From Armillaria gallica (taxonomy: Eukaryota > Basidiomycota > Agaricomycetes > Agaricales > Physalacriaceae), in the NCBI GenBank assembly GCA_037576215.1, contig JBANDB010000002.1, positions 2,356,001-2,420,000 on the forward strand: 64,000 nt of DNA, in the 5' to 3' direction. The notes under the pieces were generated by a model. That model searched no databases. It saw only the letters and a program-made list of their open reading frames with translations, and was not told the DNA's origin. Both the position numbers and the translations under genes were made by a program. The stretch's first letter is position 1; each line of letters opens with the position of its first letter. Of this stretch, positions 11,130 through 22,558 are shown one piece after another.

Positions 11130-12330
11130 ACGCCGAGTCCAACTTGCAGCTTGCGTACGCGACCTGGGAGTACGATCTCTGTGAACGTCTCTTTTCCGTC
11201 TGGACGACGTATTGTCATCGCTTTCGACAACTTTGCGATGCTTCTTGTATTTCCTCGAGTCCCTACCTTTCCACACTGTACAGGTATTTTGATCTGCTGT
11301 CTTTTCATCTCTACACTTGTTTATCGCTAGAAAGTACTCTACAGATGCACAAAATGAACGGCAAATTGTGGCTCAGTGCAATACTGAAAGTCCCTTTTCC
11401 ATGTACCGTGGTCGCAGGCATCAATGTTGCATTATCAGACGCTCTTACTCTCTCCCAGACTGGCGACGGCTACGGCAGCAGCTATTCAGGTCTGGTGCTG
11501 CGCAAGCTTGAAGAATCAACTATAAGTAGGCCATTTCGGCTATCAAACTTGCCCTTCGTCACTTTCAGGCAGGGGAATATCCTTGCTATGAAAGAGTTCT
11601 TGCATATATTCAAGACAAATCAGGTCTCTGCATTAGGAGAACATGGCAGAGCTCTTCTCCATCTGGCCGTGCATGCCATTTGAGCTCTTTCTCTCAGAAG
11701 AAGACCAACGTCGGTGCCCTAAATAAATATGGCCGTATGCCCCTTCACACGGTGAAAACTGCGGCAGTCGTCCAAGTCTTGCTCGATTTTGGAGCGAATG
11801 TTCATGGTAGGCAGCATGCGGTACCAGAGGGCTACATGCCTCTCCACACCGCCCCTTCCGGCGAATTGCAGAGTTGCTACTACGGAACTACAGAACGGTG
11901 CACTGGTAGACGCAAAGGCCAGCGGCTCGGATACGCCTCTGAAACACCCATGCACCTTGCTTCGCGTAGTGAGACCGCCGTCGTTCTTCTGAAAGTTCGC
12001 GCCGATCCTCGAATTGTCGACAACGAGGTGATGACGCTTCACCAAGTCTACGGGTTGTCTGAATCCTTCGACATCGCTGTTCGCATATTGGTGGAGGCCG
12101 GTGCCGATATTAATGCTGCTGACGATGAAGGATTTACTTAATCATTATGGGTGTCGGACGTATGAGGAGAAGAGTAGAGGGTTCTGGCAGCTTAATAGAT
12201 GGAGAAACGTTCAGATTTGGCAATCAACCTTACCGAGGAAGTTCCAGTTGACGTTTGATAATGCTGACGAGGCTGTGAAGGCATTGCTTGACGACAGCAC
12301 TGACGTTAATGTCCAGGTTAAGGTGGGGGA
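11130..12330 (+). pseudogene. Ankyrin-repeat pseudogene, copy 2
   Basis: A frame to 11683 ends with an ankyrin-like unit (LGEHGRALLHLAVHA). An overlapping frame from 11680 carries further repeats: NVGALNKYGRMPLHT, VLLDFGANVHG, TPMHLASRSETAVVLL and VEAGADINAADDEGFT. Typical ankyrin spacing of about 33 residues is kept, but the frames break at 11683 and 12141. The kinase domain seen in copy 1 is missing apart from flanking sequence near 11200-11400. The parent was presumably the kinase-ankyrin protein; a free ankyrin protein is a less likely alternative. Confidence 0.6.
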
Positions 12331-12563
12331 GACCGCACTAGATATTCTTTCAATGCAAGTGTTTGGAGGGGCCAATTGATAACCCATGGAGCGACCTAAG
12401 CTTCCCCACCAAGCTGCGTCACGGTGAAGTTTTGAGTCCCATGAACGATCAAGGCCATGATCGCGATTTACATGCACAATGTGTTAACATTCACTGGCAT
12501 AGGGCATGTCGAAAAGGCATTGTTCAACATATATGGTACATATAGCACGGCAGAGAAATGGAT

Positions 12564-13097
12564 TTAGTTCCCGTCATTGCGGCACTGATATGAATGAGTT
12601 AATTTCTCTCTTTCAAGCGCGTGAGCAGGGACGTACGCAGACTTGGATCTTATGTCCACTGCAGGAGCCCGATCTGGAATCGGAACGGCAGGCATAGCTG
12701 CGAAGAAACTATAAGTGACTGTTACGATTCCACAGGCTTGAGGACCTACTTCTGGCCGTTAAGATGCAACCCGGTGAACTTGATGGGGGCAGGGCTGCAG
12801 GAAAAGGAGCCTTGTGTGCACGGGTTGTCGGTAATGACCGTCAGAGCCGAATTGCATGAATCGTCGTAGACCCTCCCTGAACGTGGTCAGCTGACTCTGA
12901 GGAAGGAAGCCTGAAGATATATCGCGTACAAGAGCCGGGGGGTCCTCCTCCAAGGTCGGCAATGCCGAAGCTGAAGAATTCAAGGTTAGCGTAAGTCTTG
13001 AATAGATGAAATCAGCGTACTTGTAGCCGGGACAGATGGCATTGGCCATTCCAACTGTGGTGGTGAGAATAGCAAGGGTCTTCAGAGTGAATTGCAT
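12564..13097 (-). CDS. Small secreted 8-Cys protein, family member B (108 aa, 5 exons)
   Basis: This is the paralogue of member A in duplication copy 2, with identical gene structure: five exons of 77, 41, 127, 61 and 21 nt separated by four introns of about 50 nt. The product has a signal peptide MQFTLKTLAILTTTVGMANA and the landmarks ICPGY, GGPPGSWRVYDDSC, DNPCTQGSFSC, LHLNG, YACR and QVCCRNDGN. All eight cysteines are kept. Differences from A are scattered substitutions (for example SDSRSGSCSGHK in place of GDPNSGSCDGHG). Keeping the frame across five exons in both copies argues both are under selection or very young; the flanks have diverged more. Function unknown. Confidence 0.85.
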
Positions 13098-13159
13098 CTT
13101 GAAGGTGCGATGGAGGCATTCTTCAACAATACTTGGGGTTTTATACGGCACTTGAAACA

Positions 13160-14800
13160 ATTATGGCTCTAGGGAGGTGCATAGCGGCATCACGTTGGAC
13201 GATAAGCACACAAAGGGTTGCTTGTGGTCATGAGGTTCGAAGTCGAGTAGGACCTCCACGGTGGTCCTGGGCCCATGCATGAAACGGGCTCGAGGCGAGG
13301 GCAGTACGAACCGTGAAGTACGACAAATTTCATGAGGTTAGTATTTACCATACATCACCAGGATGAAACACTAAGAATAGATTCATTTGAATATACAGCT
13401 CAAGGCTCGACCTCAACCTATACGAGAAAAGAAGGGTATGAATATGATGTGCACGTCTGAAACGGTGCATGACTTACTACTGCTACGCCACATTCCCTAC
13501 ACCAAACTCCGCACCGGTTTCACTCAAGAGTAATTGGACGGATCGTTAGGTAACGAAGGATTTCGACCGCATGGTAATCCGGAGTTCAAGTTTTGATCCC
13601 ATCTACCATTCCGACATGTTGTATGCTACTACCACTCTGGCCATCGAATTCCGTATATTGACCCCCCAGGCTTGGAGTCGGAGGTCACGTACACACCCAG
13701 ATTATAGTGGTCCATGTAGGAGACGACAAAGATGCCCGCGAGGCCCGGCCAACAGTGTCCGTTTATCTAGAAGGTAGATTATTCGAATTCCGATAGTGGT
13801 GTGCGTGCGTATCCATGTCATCAAGCACCAGATGAAGAGCGAGGTGAAGCTCGAGCAGACCCGAGAAGAAAGAGCTACAAGAAATGCGAGTCTACATGAA
13901 AGATGAGTCAACTACTTTCACATTCTACTGGGACGACGACTATCCAAAGGGATGCTTTTGGTTCCAGTCTATAGCGTATACATAGCCCAAGAGTCAGGGA
14001 CGCGTCATGAAACCGTTGAAACGAAGCAGACGCCGATGCCGCGGAGAAATCCGAGGCATTATCACACGCACGGACCAGTTTCGTGTCAAAGGTCCAGGCT
14101 GGTGGCGTTTGTTGCGGTTTGTTGCGATTCGAGCGTTTTTTTTCTTGCACATTTCTATATCGTTGCCGGCTTTCCCATACTAAATGGACGAAGGAATCAC
14201 GGGTCCGCAAGACGTCTGTCTGCTCTTCATCCCACTTGCTGCAGCTTGCTTGGGTCCCTGCTGAAATCCGAGTGGAGAATTAGCTTAAACGAGACGATGT
14301 TTTACATAAGTTATACATTGGCGATAATCTAGTTCTCGGTACGTTCCTCGTATTCATCAAACCTCCAGACCTCATGGAGCTTCCAGGGCTCTACTCAGGA
14401 CCGTATGTCACATACAGGACGGCCCGCCCCCTTGTATCGCCTTCACGGGATAAGCTGCTTCGCTTTCGGCCAGCAGTAGATTTTGGATATCTGGCAGCGT
14501 TCATACCTGGACCTTGTACGTTTGTCTTTCATGCGATTATAATTGCGCTTGAAGGTCTCCTTTACAGTGGAAGAAGGCGAATCTGGTCAGGTTCTGCCGT
14601 CATCCAGGTCCTCAGCAAGCATCGATGATCGTTGCTATTTTGGCCGCAGGATATGAAGTCTCAGCAACCCCTGTGAAAGTAGGACCGATATCCTTTACCT
14701 CACTAAAAGAAGGGAGTTGGCGATCGATACCATAGTAAGTGCACGTTCATGGGACGCCTATTCAAATATTCATCCCTAATTGATTCGACATATAGACTGG
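13160..14800. other. Degenerate duplicated stretch, copy 2
   Basis: Collinear with 5760-7150 up to about 14540. Short shared pieces of frame exist but stops break every candidate. From about 14560 copy 2 contains sequence not found in copy 1, separating this stretch from member C. Confidence 0.45.
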
Positions 14801-14880
14801 TAATCGGACAGTCTCTTTCTCAAAGCAAACTCTCATCACGCCGAATATTAATAACTACCCTCGACACATTCTCGTGAGAG

Positions 14881-15393
14881 TTATGGGAGTTGCAACCCGT
14901 CAACTGTGTCGTGGCACAGGAGGAAGAACAAGATAATCCCTTCCAATAGAAGGAAGAAGAGGCCGTGTCTGAGAATGGCGCCAGGGGTGAGTGTTTGAGC
15001 GAAAGAAGAATCCAGCAAGGAACTGATCCTGTCGTTGGTGCTAGTAATAGTGGATCCGGGTCCTCCAAAAGACGGGCATGTCACCGTCACGGAGCATTTT
15101 AACGACACGAGCGGTATTTCCATCGCCGATCGGGTCCTGGAAAATATGCGTTCAAGCACTGTTTCTTCGACGCTCTCTAACCTCGTCACGGGCCGATATA
15201 GCCAGCGTGCATCGCAAACTTTGACGATCTGGAGTTCGTTTGATGATTCAAGATCCCTGTTCCATGGCTCATACACACGAATGTGGAAAGACGCGTGCAT
15301 AGTTTGATAGACGGGGGGAATTGTGAGTCCTATCTGCATTTTTCGACACTGTCTTGCTAAGCTAATGAGCTTACAGAAATCGTTCACTACCAC
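14881..15393 (-). CDS. Hypothetical protein with C-terminal membrane segment (170 aa)
   Basis: One open frame of 170 codons, possibly extended upstream to about 15440 (reading DANFRVETWDTRTP). The body is mixed polar sequence (FHIRVYEPWNRDLESS, CDARWLYRP) followed by a serine/threonine-rich stretch and a strongly hydrophobic tail (ILRHGLFFLLLEGIILFFLL), which could anchor it in a membrane. It lies in the 1.2 kb that copy 2 has and copy 1 lacks, so it may have been inserted there or lost from copy 1. No family recognised; start uncertain. Confidence 0.4.
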   Translation of the reverse strand: MVVNDFCKLISLARQCRKMQIGLTIPPVYQTMHASFHIRVYEPWNRDLESSNELQIVKVCDARWLYRPVTRLESVEETVLERIFSRTRSAMEIPLVSLKCSVTVTCPSFGGPGSTITSTNDRISSLLDSSFAQTLTPGAILRHGLFFLLLEGIILFFLLCHDTVDGLQLP

Positions 15394-15713
15394 CGCTACA
15401 GGGGTCCTCGTATCCCAAGTTTCGACCCTGAAATTGGCATCGGTGATCTACTGATGATCACTTTGGGACATTCATAAGAAGATGGTGATGGTGATACGAC
15501 ACAGCATTGTTTATATCATCATACACGTACATGAAACGAAATGGATTGCCAGCTACTTGCACTCGAACTACACCCTCACACTACATTGTCCAACTTATCG
15601 CTGTTTCCTATTTTGCCATTTATTCATTTGTAGTGGATCTAGGTGACGAGGTGAGGCTTTGGTCGAAAAGTCGGTGTGCGAGGACTGACATTAGGTCCCC
15701 AGGGAGACATTAG

Positions 15714-16240
15714 ATGAAGCTCGCGTTCTTCGCCGTCCACATCGGCGCTGCTACTGCAATCTGTCCAGGGTTCAAGTATGTTTTCCTTGGTATCTTTCCT
15801 GTTCACATATGTTGAACGCGCCCTCCCGTAGCTTTGGTATCACTGACACCAAGGGAGGGCCTCCTGGGTCTTGTACGTCGAGTGCTTCTCGTGGATGCAG
15901 CTTGATTCTTACCAACTCACCCAGGGCGCGTTTACGATGACTCGTGCAATCCCATCTTGACGGTGTTCGCTGACAACCCATGCACCGCCGGAACTTTTGG
16001 ATGTACTCCTGACCCCATCAAGTTTAATGCTCTGCATCTAAACGGATTAGAGTGCGTCCTGTTGAGTATCGAACGTTCGTATTGATCTGATGCACAGTGA
16101 TAGTTACGCTTGCCGTCCTGATCCCAATTCTGGGACGTGTGAAGAGATTGGTATACAAGTCTGTGTGAGTCTGTTTCTGTCATCTTGTGAATCGAATTTT
16201 GATATCGGGCCGTTGGCAGTGTCGCAATGATGGAAACTAA
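15714..16240 (+). CDS. Small secreted 8-Cys protein, family member C (105 aa, 5 exons)
   Basis: Plus-strand, more distant member of the A/B family with the same five-exon structure and intron phases (exons of 62, 41, 127, 67 and 21 nt). The signal peptide is short (MKLAFFAVHIGAATA). Conserved landmarks are ICPGF, GGPPGSWRVYDDSC, DNPCTAGTFGC, LHLNGL, YACRPDPNSGTC and IQVCCRNDGN, with all eight cysteines kept. The exons were placed by matching A and B. The three remaining open exons read through without stops once joined. Within each duplication unit an A/B-type gene on the minus strand and a C/D-type gene on the plus strand are paired, so the pair predates the duplication. Exported; function unknown. 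Confidence 0.8.
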
Positions 16241-16376
16241 ACTAATGTAATAATAATAATGTGATGCTTTGGTTCAACTATGAACCCTTTCTGGACAGTA
16301 GGCCCTTATGTCCGCTGCTCAGTCGTAACCACCACCCCAAATGTAGAACACAACTCCTACCGGCGAATTTCCTCGG

Positions 16377-17160
16377 TTGCCTCAAGAGCTGGTCAATACT
16401 ATCATCGACCATCTTTCGGACAACACTCTTTCTCTTCGTTCCTGTTCTATGATAAACCGGGCATGGACGGAACACGCACAGAAGAACATTTTTCACGAAC
16501 AGCTTTTTTGGGTGTCTGATGACCCTCGAGGCAATCTTCACAAATTTCGGGATCTTCTCCGTATGTCTCCGCACTTGGGCGCCTTCGTGAAGGATATCAA
16601 GTTGTGTGCGGATGGATTAGTAAAGTGGGTACCCGTCTCGAAGGACTGCGAAGTGGAAACAATATTTCCCGAAGTTTTCCCCCTGTTGGACAACATGAAG
16701 ACATTTTCGTTCTAGCTTACCAAGAATAAAGTGTGGGACCAGATTGTTGGGGCGGCTGTCGCAGATGCGCTCAAGTCAATACTTCGGACGGCTTTCCTTA
16801 CGGATATTCGTCTGTCTTGGATGGCATTCGATCTCTATTCCGATTTCATACGTCTTCTCTCAAACCTTGTCGCTGTTCGCGAGCTCGATGTCTCGGCCAT
16901 CACCATTAGGACGTATAGTGTTGCCAGGCGAGTCGATAACCGTAGAGGGCGCCTTCCCCTTATCTCTCTCCACATGAATCTGAATGCTGCGCTCCTCGAG
17001 CTCTTTACACAGCGGCTTTTGAGTAATTAATCACGTTTTGATCTTTGCGGAATACGTAGCCTTACGATGCTGTCTTATTGCGACTACGACGGTGTTCCAA
17101 CAAGCACGAATGCGCTCGAGAGTGTCTTGAAGCACATAGACACTGGCGCTGTAAGAGGTG
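16377..17160 (+). pseudogene. F-box (LRR-type) protein pseudogene
   Basis: The frame opens with an F-box-like segment (LPQELVNTIIDHLSDNTLSL, then CSMINRAWTEHAQKNIF), the usual SKP1-binding region of SCF ubiquitin-ligase adaptors, followed by sequence typical of basidiomycete F-box proteins (DLLRMSPHLGAFVKDIKL). The same frame continues through TAG at 16713-16715 and TAA at 17028-17030 to about 17160 (SLTMLSYCDYDGVPTSTNAL). Two in-frame stops with coding-like sequence on both sides mark a broken gene. Fragments of its first part sit upstream of both other carboxypeptidase copies (38590-38790, and 60240-60310 on the opposite strand). Confidence 0.7.
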
Positions 17161-17210
17161 GTACCTCCGTATACGCAGATATCTACTAAGTCCATTATCT
17201 ATGATTGTTT

Positions 17211-17231
17211 GGCATCGGCTTCGCCGATGCC
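17211..17231. other. Perfect short hairpin
   Basis: A 9-bp perfect stem (GGCATCGGC and its complement) around a TTC loop lies in the AT-rich stretch between the broken F-box gene and carboxypeptidase S1. The Helitron-type CTRR end expected a few bases after such a hairpin is not present. No function assigned. Confidence 0.4.
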
Positions 17232-17976
17232 CTTATATACTTGTTGCACAGCTTTAGTTAAAGTAGTCCTTTTACTTGTAACGTTAAACGTAGTTTACCA
17301 ATATACGTTGGTCAAAGCTACTCTACGTGCCACAAGTACTAGCGACGCCTACAGGCGCGATCATACATCTCGGCTTTCAGGATATTTTGTCCAGCAAGTA
17401 ACTCTCTTTAAGTCTATTTCTCATACATCTGATACCTTTACTTGTTGTGCGCAGGATAACATCATGCCGTAGAGGAATTCAATGTTGACCTCAAAATGTA
17501 TCGGGTCCAGGAGGGCCTCCCTGCAATAGGTGTTTGGCATGCCCTGAACTCGATTGCTAACACCTGCTGCCATGTTCAAGTACGCATCGTGTTCATGTAC
17601 TTTGTGCATTGGAAAAGTGCCATCTCATGTTTCACTAACGAGATACAGGCTGCACTTCCAGATCTCCATCGCAAAAGCCTGCTTCGCTTCAGTACGAAAA
17701 AAGTCTAACATCTGATATGCAATGCCAATATATAAATATATTTTCCTAGATCTCCAGACTTTCTCTAACAATGAGGTCGACCTGTATCATCCGGGTGACA
17801 ATGTTCATTACAATATCTAAACAACGTGGGCCTCTAGCTGGGAAGGTTGCACGCACGAGTCGAGATTTATATTTATCGCGTCTCGTTCCTCAGGTATCGC
17901 TCGGCCCGACGTAACCCTTGATAATCATGAACCATCATATGGCATCCACGGTCTTCTCTCCTGCGCTCCCACTACG

Positions 17977-19889
17977 ATGCCTTCGGTGAAGAAAAAGCGA
18001 GAATTGTTACCAACCTCTCTGAACGACCGCAAGCCTGCATCCTGGAGCTTCAAAACTTTGTGTATCATCATCGCTTCGTGCAGCCTACTCACCTGGACCA
18101 TCTTTCGTTTCTCAACGCCGGTGCAGAACTCTAGCTTCTTCGCCAATATCACGACCTCTGACCTCTGCGAGAGCGGGCTCACTTATTCGGGACATATTGG
18201 ACTGAAGGGCGATACAGAGGAAAAGCCGAAGAGGTCGTTCTTCTGGTACGTCGGTTCCTGCGCTCTCCTTTCCAAGCGCTCAACATCGTGCAGGTATTTC
18301 CCTGCGGAGCATGATGCTGAGAACGCACCTGTGATGTCCGTCTTCCTCCTGGATAGCTTTCGTTGGAGATTTTTTATACAGTGCAAGGTAGCCTGACGAT
18401 TGGAGGCGGGCCAGGGACTAGTGGACTGATCAACCCAGTCTTCGGCCAGTCGCCTTGCACGATGAACAAAGACGGACTCGTTCGCAATCCCCTGCAGAAT
18501 CAGTGGAGCGAGCACTACAACCTCGTCGCGCTCGACCATGTGCGTTGCATTTACTCATCAACGTTAGGCACTAAGCGTTTCTCCAGCCGGTCGGTGCTGG
18601 TTATTCCTATGGAACAAGAGTCAATAACAGTCGTGATGCAGCCTACGACGTGTACGATTTCTTACAAAAGTTCTTCTCTCTCTTTCCCGAGCTCTCCAAG
18701 AATCGGTTCTACGTCTCTGGAGGGTCGTACGGTGGCATATACGTTCCTCATATAGCAACGGTTATTCAAGAGCAGAACCAGCGACATGCGTCGGATGCCA
18801 TCGATATCAACCTAGAGGCTCTGCTTCTCAGCAATCCTTTCTCTGTAGGTTGACAAGGCGTATGCTGGCTCTGGTTGACGACAGTCCTAGGACCCCGCCT
18901 CGCACTACAAGTGGCAACTCTATTACATGTGCACAGTGACCGATGTATACAATGCCACTACTTGCGCAGATTTGCATGCTGTCTTACCGTCTTGCCTCGA
19001 AAGTATCGAGATGTCGATGTTGTCACCCACTCTCGAGAACAAACACGCATCGATGAGGCTATGTGTAGCCATCAAAGAAGGTGATGCCCATGGTAGAGTA
19101 ATCGAGGATGTCCGGCGTGTGGTGCGTCCTCCAGCATATGCCTCGGACTGGTCTGATGTTTTCTTCCCATAGTGCTTTCCCGATCCGGGCGACCCATTGT
19201 CATGTCACCCGGAATTCGCTTGGACGACTACGTTTTTTAACAATTCGACTACGAAGGCGTTACTCGGCGTCGCAGACCATGTCAATTATACGTCATTTAG
19301 CAATGATGTGTTCTATGACTTTAGAGGGAACGCGGATATGTGAGCTCGGGTCACTGCTCCACGTTGGGATTTGTCCCTGACGAAGACGACGTAGATGGCA
19401 CAGACACTATCTCCTCTATGAACCACTTCTGCAAAGTGGTATCCGTGTACTGCGTGCGTGAATTTACATGTTTGCCACCCACCTGTACCTAACTTTCGAT
19501 GATGATAGACTGGATTGGTGCTCGCGATGCCAACTGTCCCTGGCCAGGAGTCCTCTCATTTGTAAAACTGTCTCGATAGTACTTTACATCCTCTCTTACT
19601 CACACACACGTAGCTCAAACTCCTACGGACGCCATTCCAACAAGAATTCCTCACCGCGCCAGATTTGCCTTGGTCTGATGGCGAAGCGACTGTTCGTGCC
19701 ATCGGTGCTGGGGCGGGGAACATGACGTACGTACTCTTGGCTGAAGCGGGACATTTTGTGAGTATTGTTTTCCCCGAGCTGCTATATAGAGGTTTGACGA
19801 GAGTTGCGTACTAGGTGGTTAAAGATCAGCCTGCGCTTGCAAAGAAAATCGTGGAGAGATGGATTGAAAATAAACCTTGGTTTGACTAA
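17977..19889 (+). pseudogene. Serine carboxypeptidase (S10) copy S1 with nonsense codon
   Basis: Same nine-exon structure as the intact copies S2 and S3. It has an N-terminal cytosolic tail and one membrane segment (LCIIIASCSLLTWTIF), then GHIGLKGDTEEKP, GGGPGTSG, the nucleophile elbow GGSYGG, the catalytic-Asp region IGARDANC and the catalytic-His region AGHF. All three triad residues and splice sites are readable. In exon 5 a TAG at 19170-19172 replaces the CAG of S2/S3 (VFFP*CF versus VFYPQCF) and one Thr codon is missing just after. The protein would stop before the catalytic Asp and His, so S1 is most likely a recent pseudogene unless the stop is read through. Upstream it keeps the longest F-box remnant. 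Confidence 0.8.
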
Positions 19890-21128
19890 TTGAAGAAGAA
19901 GATTTTTTCCAATGTCGAAAGCCCCCGTAAGGGAGTGGGCATTCTGGTGTTTCAACGGCGCATTCACATAGCCTGCAAAGACGACAGTGTCGAGCTACCG
20001 TGGTCCTTCCGTGGTCCGCTCACCTAAGCCTTTCGACGCCCAGTTTGTGTGTCGAGAACACTGCTGAGGCGAACGCATCACGAAGCCGATACAAGGCACG
20101 TCAATCACGTTCGAAGTTTGAGGGCTACTATGGACCGTCTATATATGAAGCCATCGGGCACCTTCCCGTTCGATCAGTCTTCATGTTTATCTTCGCGATA
20201 GGCCCCTACCCAGCGGCCCTTCTAACCTGTATGATGCCGTCGTTGAACCAGACGATGTTGTTAGGGTCGACGTATTGGATGTAAAACGGTTGTTACCGAT
20301 ATATATATATATACCTGCTAGCTGATACCATACGGGTCCGTCGACGGTCGTCTGACGAATAGATTGTTCTGGAGAGGTGTCAAGAAAAGTGTTTGCCAAG
20401 GACGATGATGGATACTCACGATGCAACACTCCGTATGTAGTCTCGGACCTCTTCCAACATACATTCACGTCGGTTATACCTACCCCAGAATGACCGAGAA
20501 ACATCCTATATTCATAGGACTCGGAATTGCCCACTACGGACAAAGATCTCGAAATCCGCGGAGTCTTGAATCTGTTCAGAGCTGTATACATACAAGTAAA
20601 CGTATAGCGGCACCTTCTTCTGCGATTTCTCCTTGTGCGTTCGTATACATGCAGCTCTATGGTATAAAGAATAAGAATGATGTTTTATTTTCATGTGTCA
20701 GATTGCCCAGCCAGTGGTCCCAAAATTAAAACCGTTAGACCGACGTGGTACTTTGCAAGCATATATACGTATTCAGATTTGGAATTTCCAAGCGTGCCCC
20801 TCGTTCCCTCAGGGCGCACGGCGGGTTCCTTGAGGGAGGCTCCTCTAGTGCACGGCAATGATGCGCCGCCGGTTGGCTAGCCTTCACTCAGAGATGGTGT
20901 GCGCACTTGGTAGTAATGAACGACGATTTTTTTTTTACAGTAGACAACCTCTTCTTTCGTTACTCCAAAGTCAGCATGTACCAGCTGCGACATTCAAGTT
21001 TTCAGAACAATTCAATAAACTTTAACGGCCAAGATGACGACGGCTCCCTGCTCGCTCTATAAGCTATCTTCTCTCCTATGGGGCGAGCTGCCAGTTATGC
21101 GGGAAGGCTCATACAGCTGCCCTGCGGT
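19890..21128. other. Gene-poor stretch with one unidentified minus-strand fragment
   Basis: At about 20290-20591 on the minus strand a frame reads FLGHSGVGITDVNVCWKRS and, across a plausible 50-nt intron (GTGAGT...CCAG), joins QQSIRQTTVDGPVWYQLAG. This looks coding but is not recognised, and its ends are unclear. A TA dinucleotide run lies at about 20299-20312. The remainder shows nothing supportable. Confidence 0.3.
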
Positions 21129-22558
21129 TTATCCTAGGGGAAAATCAGCCCCAATAAAGCGCATGAGACCATGGCTGACCTTCATTTGACCCATTTCATA
21201 ACTAGTATTGACGAATTCCTCACTAGAGAGTACGACCACTGGCATCTGTCCTTTCCTGCCGTCTGCAGGTCGCGTGCCTTCTGCTGATTGAGATGTAGTA
21301 TCTCTGATCATCGAGGTCGGGACGCTCATATGGTCGGTTGAAGACATATAGGTATCCCTTCCGCCGACAATTTGGAATCGGGAATTCAGCACCATGTAAA
21401 CAGTGTTAGCATACAGCTTAGGGACGATCAAGCAAAGTGCCATGTAGGAATTTCGACCGGGGAGTGCAATGAAAAGGATGAAGGTAAGCAGGGCGGCAAC
21501 AGCTAGAAGTAAGTGTTAATATCATTCTGACAACGGCAGATGGTGAAGAGTAAATACCTGTCACAGATCCCGTTTCAATAGTGAGACGAGTTACCTTTGT
21601 GACTAGCATTTGGGTGCGTCGGAAATGAGCGGTGCTGCGTGTAAGCTGTAAAATGGTATCAACATCGATGGAGATAACTGAAAGAAAGATAGAGCTCGCG
21701 TAGTAGGTCATGCAGACAGCAATAATGATATCACATAGGGCGGCGCCTCCGCACCAAATCTGGATATAATTCAGCATGATGAACTTGGGACATCCAATCA
21801 GATACGCACCCCAGCCGCGATGGACATCCTCCGGTTGTTGAGTTGAACGACGTTGCCTATTTGGAAAGTGAAAATGCCTGTGACTATAGCTGCCACAGAA
21901 CTGATCGATGATATCTGTGAAAAGATGAGCTAGACTGCTATGGAGAAAGAGCACGGAAACGAACACAAAATATGAATATCGGAATGTTTCGTGATTTTGA
22001 CAGTATGAAGATCCGGTATGCATAGAAGACCTGGCCGACACAAGCAACTTGACTCATGATAAGTAACAGAATATATAGCAAACGTTCTGCCCACCAATAC
22101 CGCTCATGATAGGGACAGTGAGCCAACTAAAATTCAATTTGGCCAGGGCTTCCAAATCACCGAAGCCGTACCCAAACAATGCAAACGAGTCGTGGGCAAT
22201 AAGAATCGTCTGCACAATCTCGATGACATAGAGGCCATATACGAGATATTTTACGATTCTTCTGTCGTTCGGAAATGCTAGATAGTATAAATCTAACAAG
22301 AATCTATCAGAACCGATCTGCAGGAGAACGACTTGGTGCGACATACAGAGCTGCACAGTCAGGGTCCCGATGAGTCCCCAGTTCAACAGAACGCCTATAA
22401 GCTAAGTTCTTGTGTTACTGGCTGAATAAACTAAGTGTGCAATTTGACAAACGTAGGGTCCGGTCCTGAAATGAGACGAATCAGGAAATACTACTGCTCA
22501 ATTCCATGAGTATAGCTTACAGTTCTGCTATGGGATAATTTGCGGGGACAGGCTGCAT
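21129..22558 (-). CDS. DUF6534-type seven-TM membrane protein
   Basis: Matches the basidiomycete DUF6534 pattern from end to end. The start (MQPVPANYPIAELTGPYLIG) spans two short introns. Then come NWGLIGTLTVQLYLYYLAFP with NDRR, LVYGLYVIEIVQTILIAHD, FGYGFGDLEAL, SGIVACVGQVFYAYRIFIL, FQIGNVVQLNNRR, CGGAALCDIIIAVCMTYY, TRLTIETGSVTAV, LPKLYANTVYMVLNSR and a hydrophilic C-terminus. About eight exons join without frame breaks; one intron near 21650 is uncertain because its frame stays open. The family has about seven membrane helices and is greatly expanded in mushrooms. Its function is unknown; receptor-like roles are only proposed. Minus-strand, standing alone. Confidence 0.8.

Noticed and set aside
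11012..11683. 223-codon open frame as an intact gene
   Set aside because: Only the last third has ankyrin character. The first two-thirds match non-coding-looking flanks of copy 1 that are full of stops there.
17211..17231. Helitron 3' end suggested by the hairpin
   Set aside because: The CTRR terminus expected about 10 nt after the hairpin is absent, and no matching TC start or helicase is visible.
18183..18539. 118-codon minus-strand open frame
   Set aside because: Antisense to exons of carboxypeptidase S1; the sense strand is clearly coding by comparison with S2 and S3.
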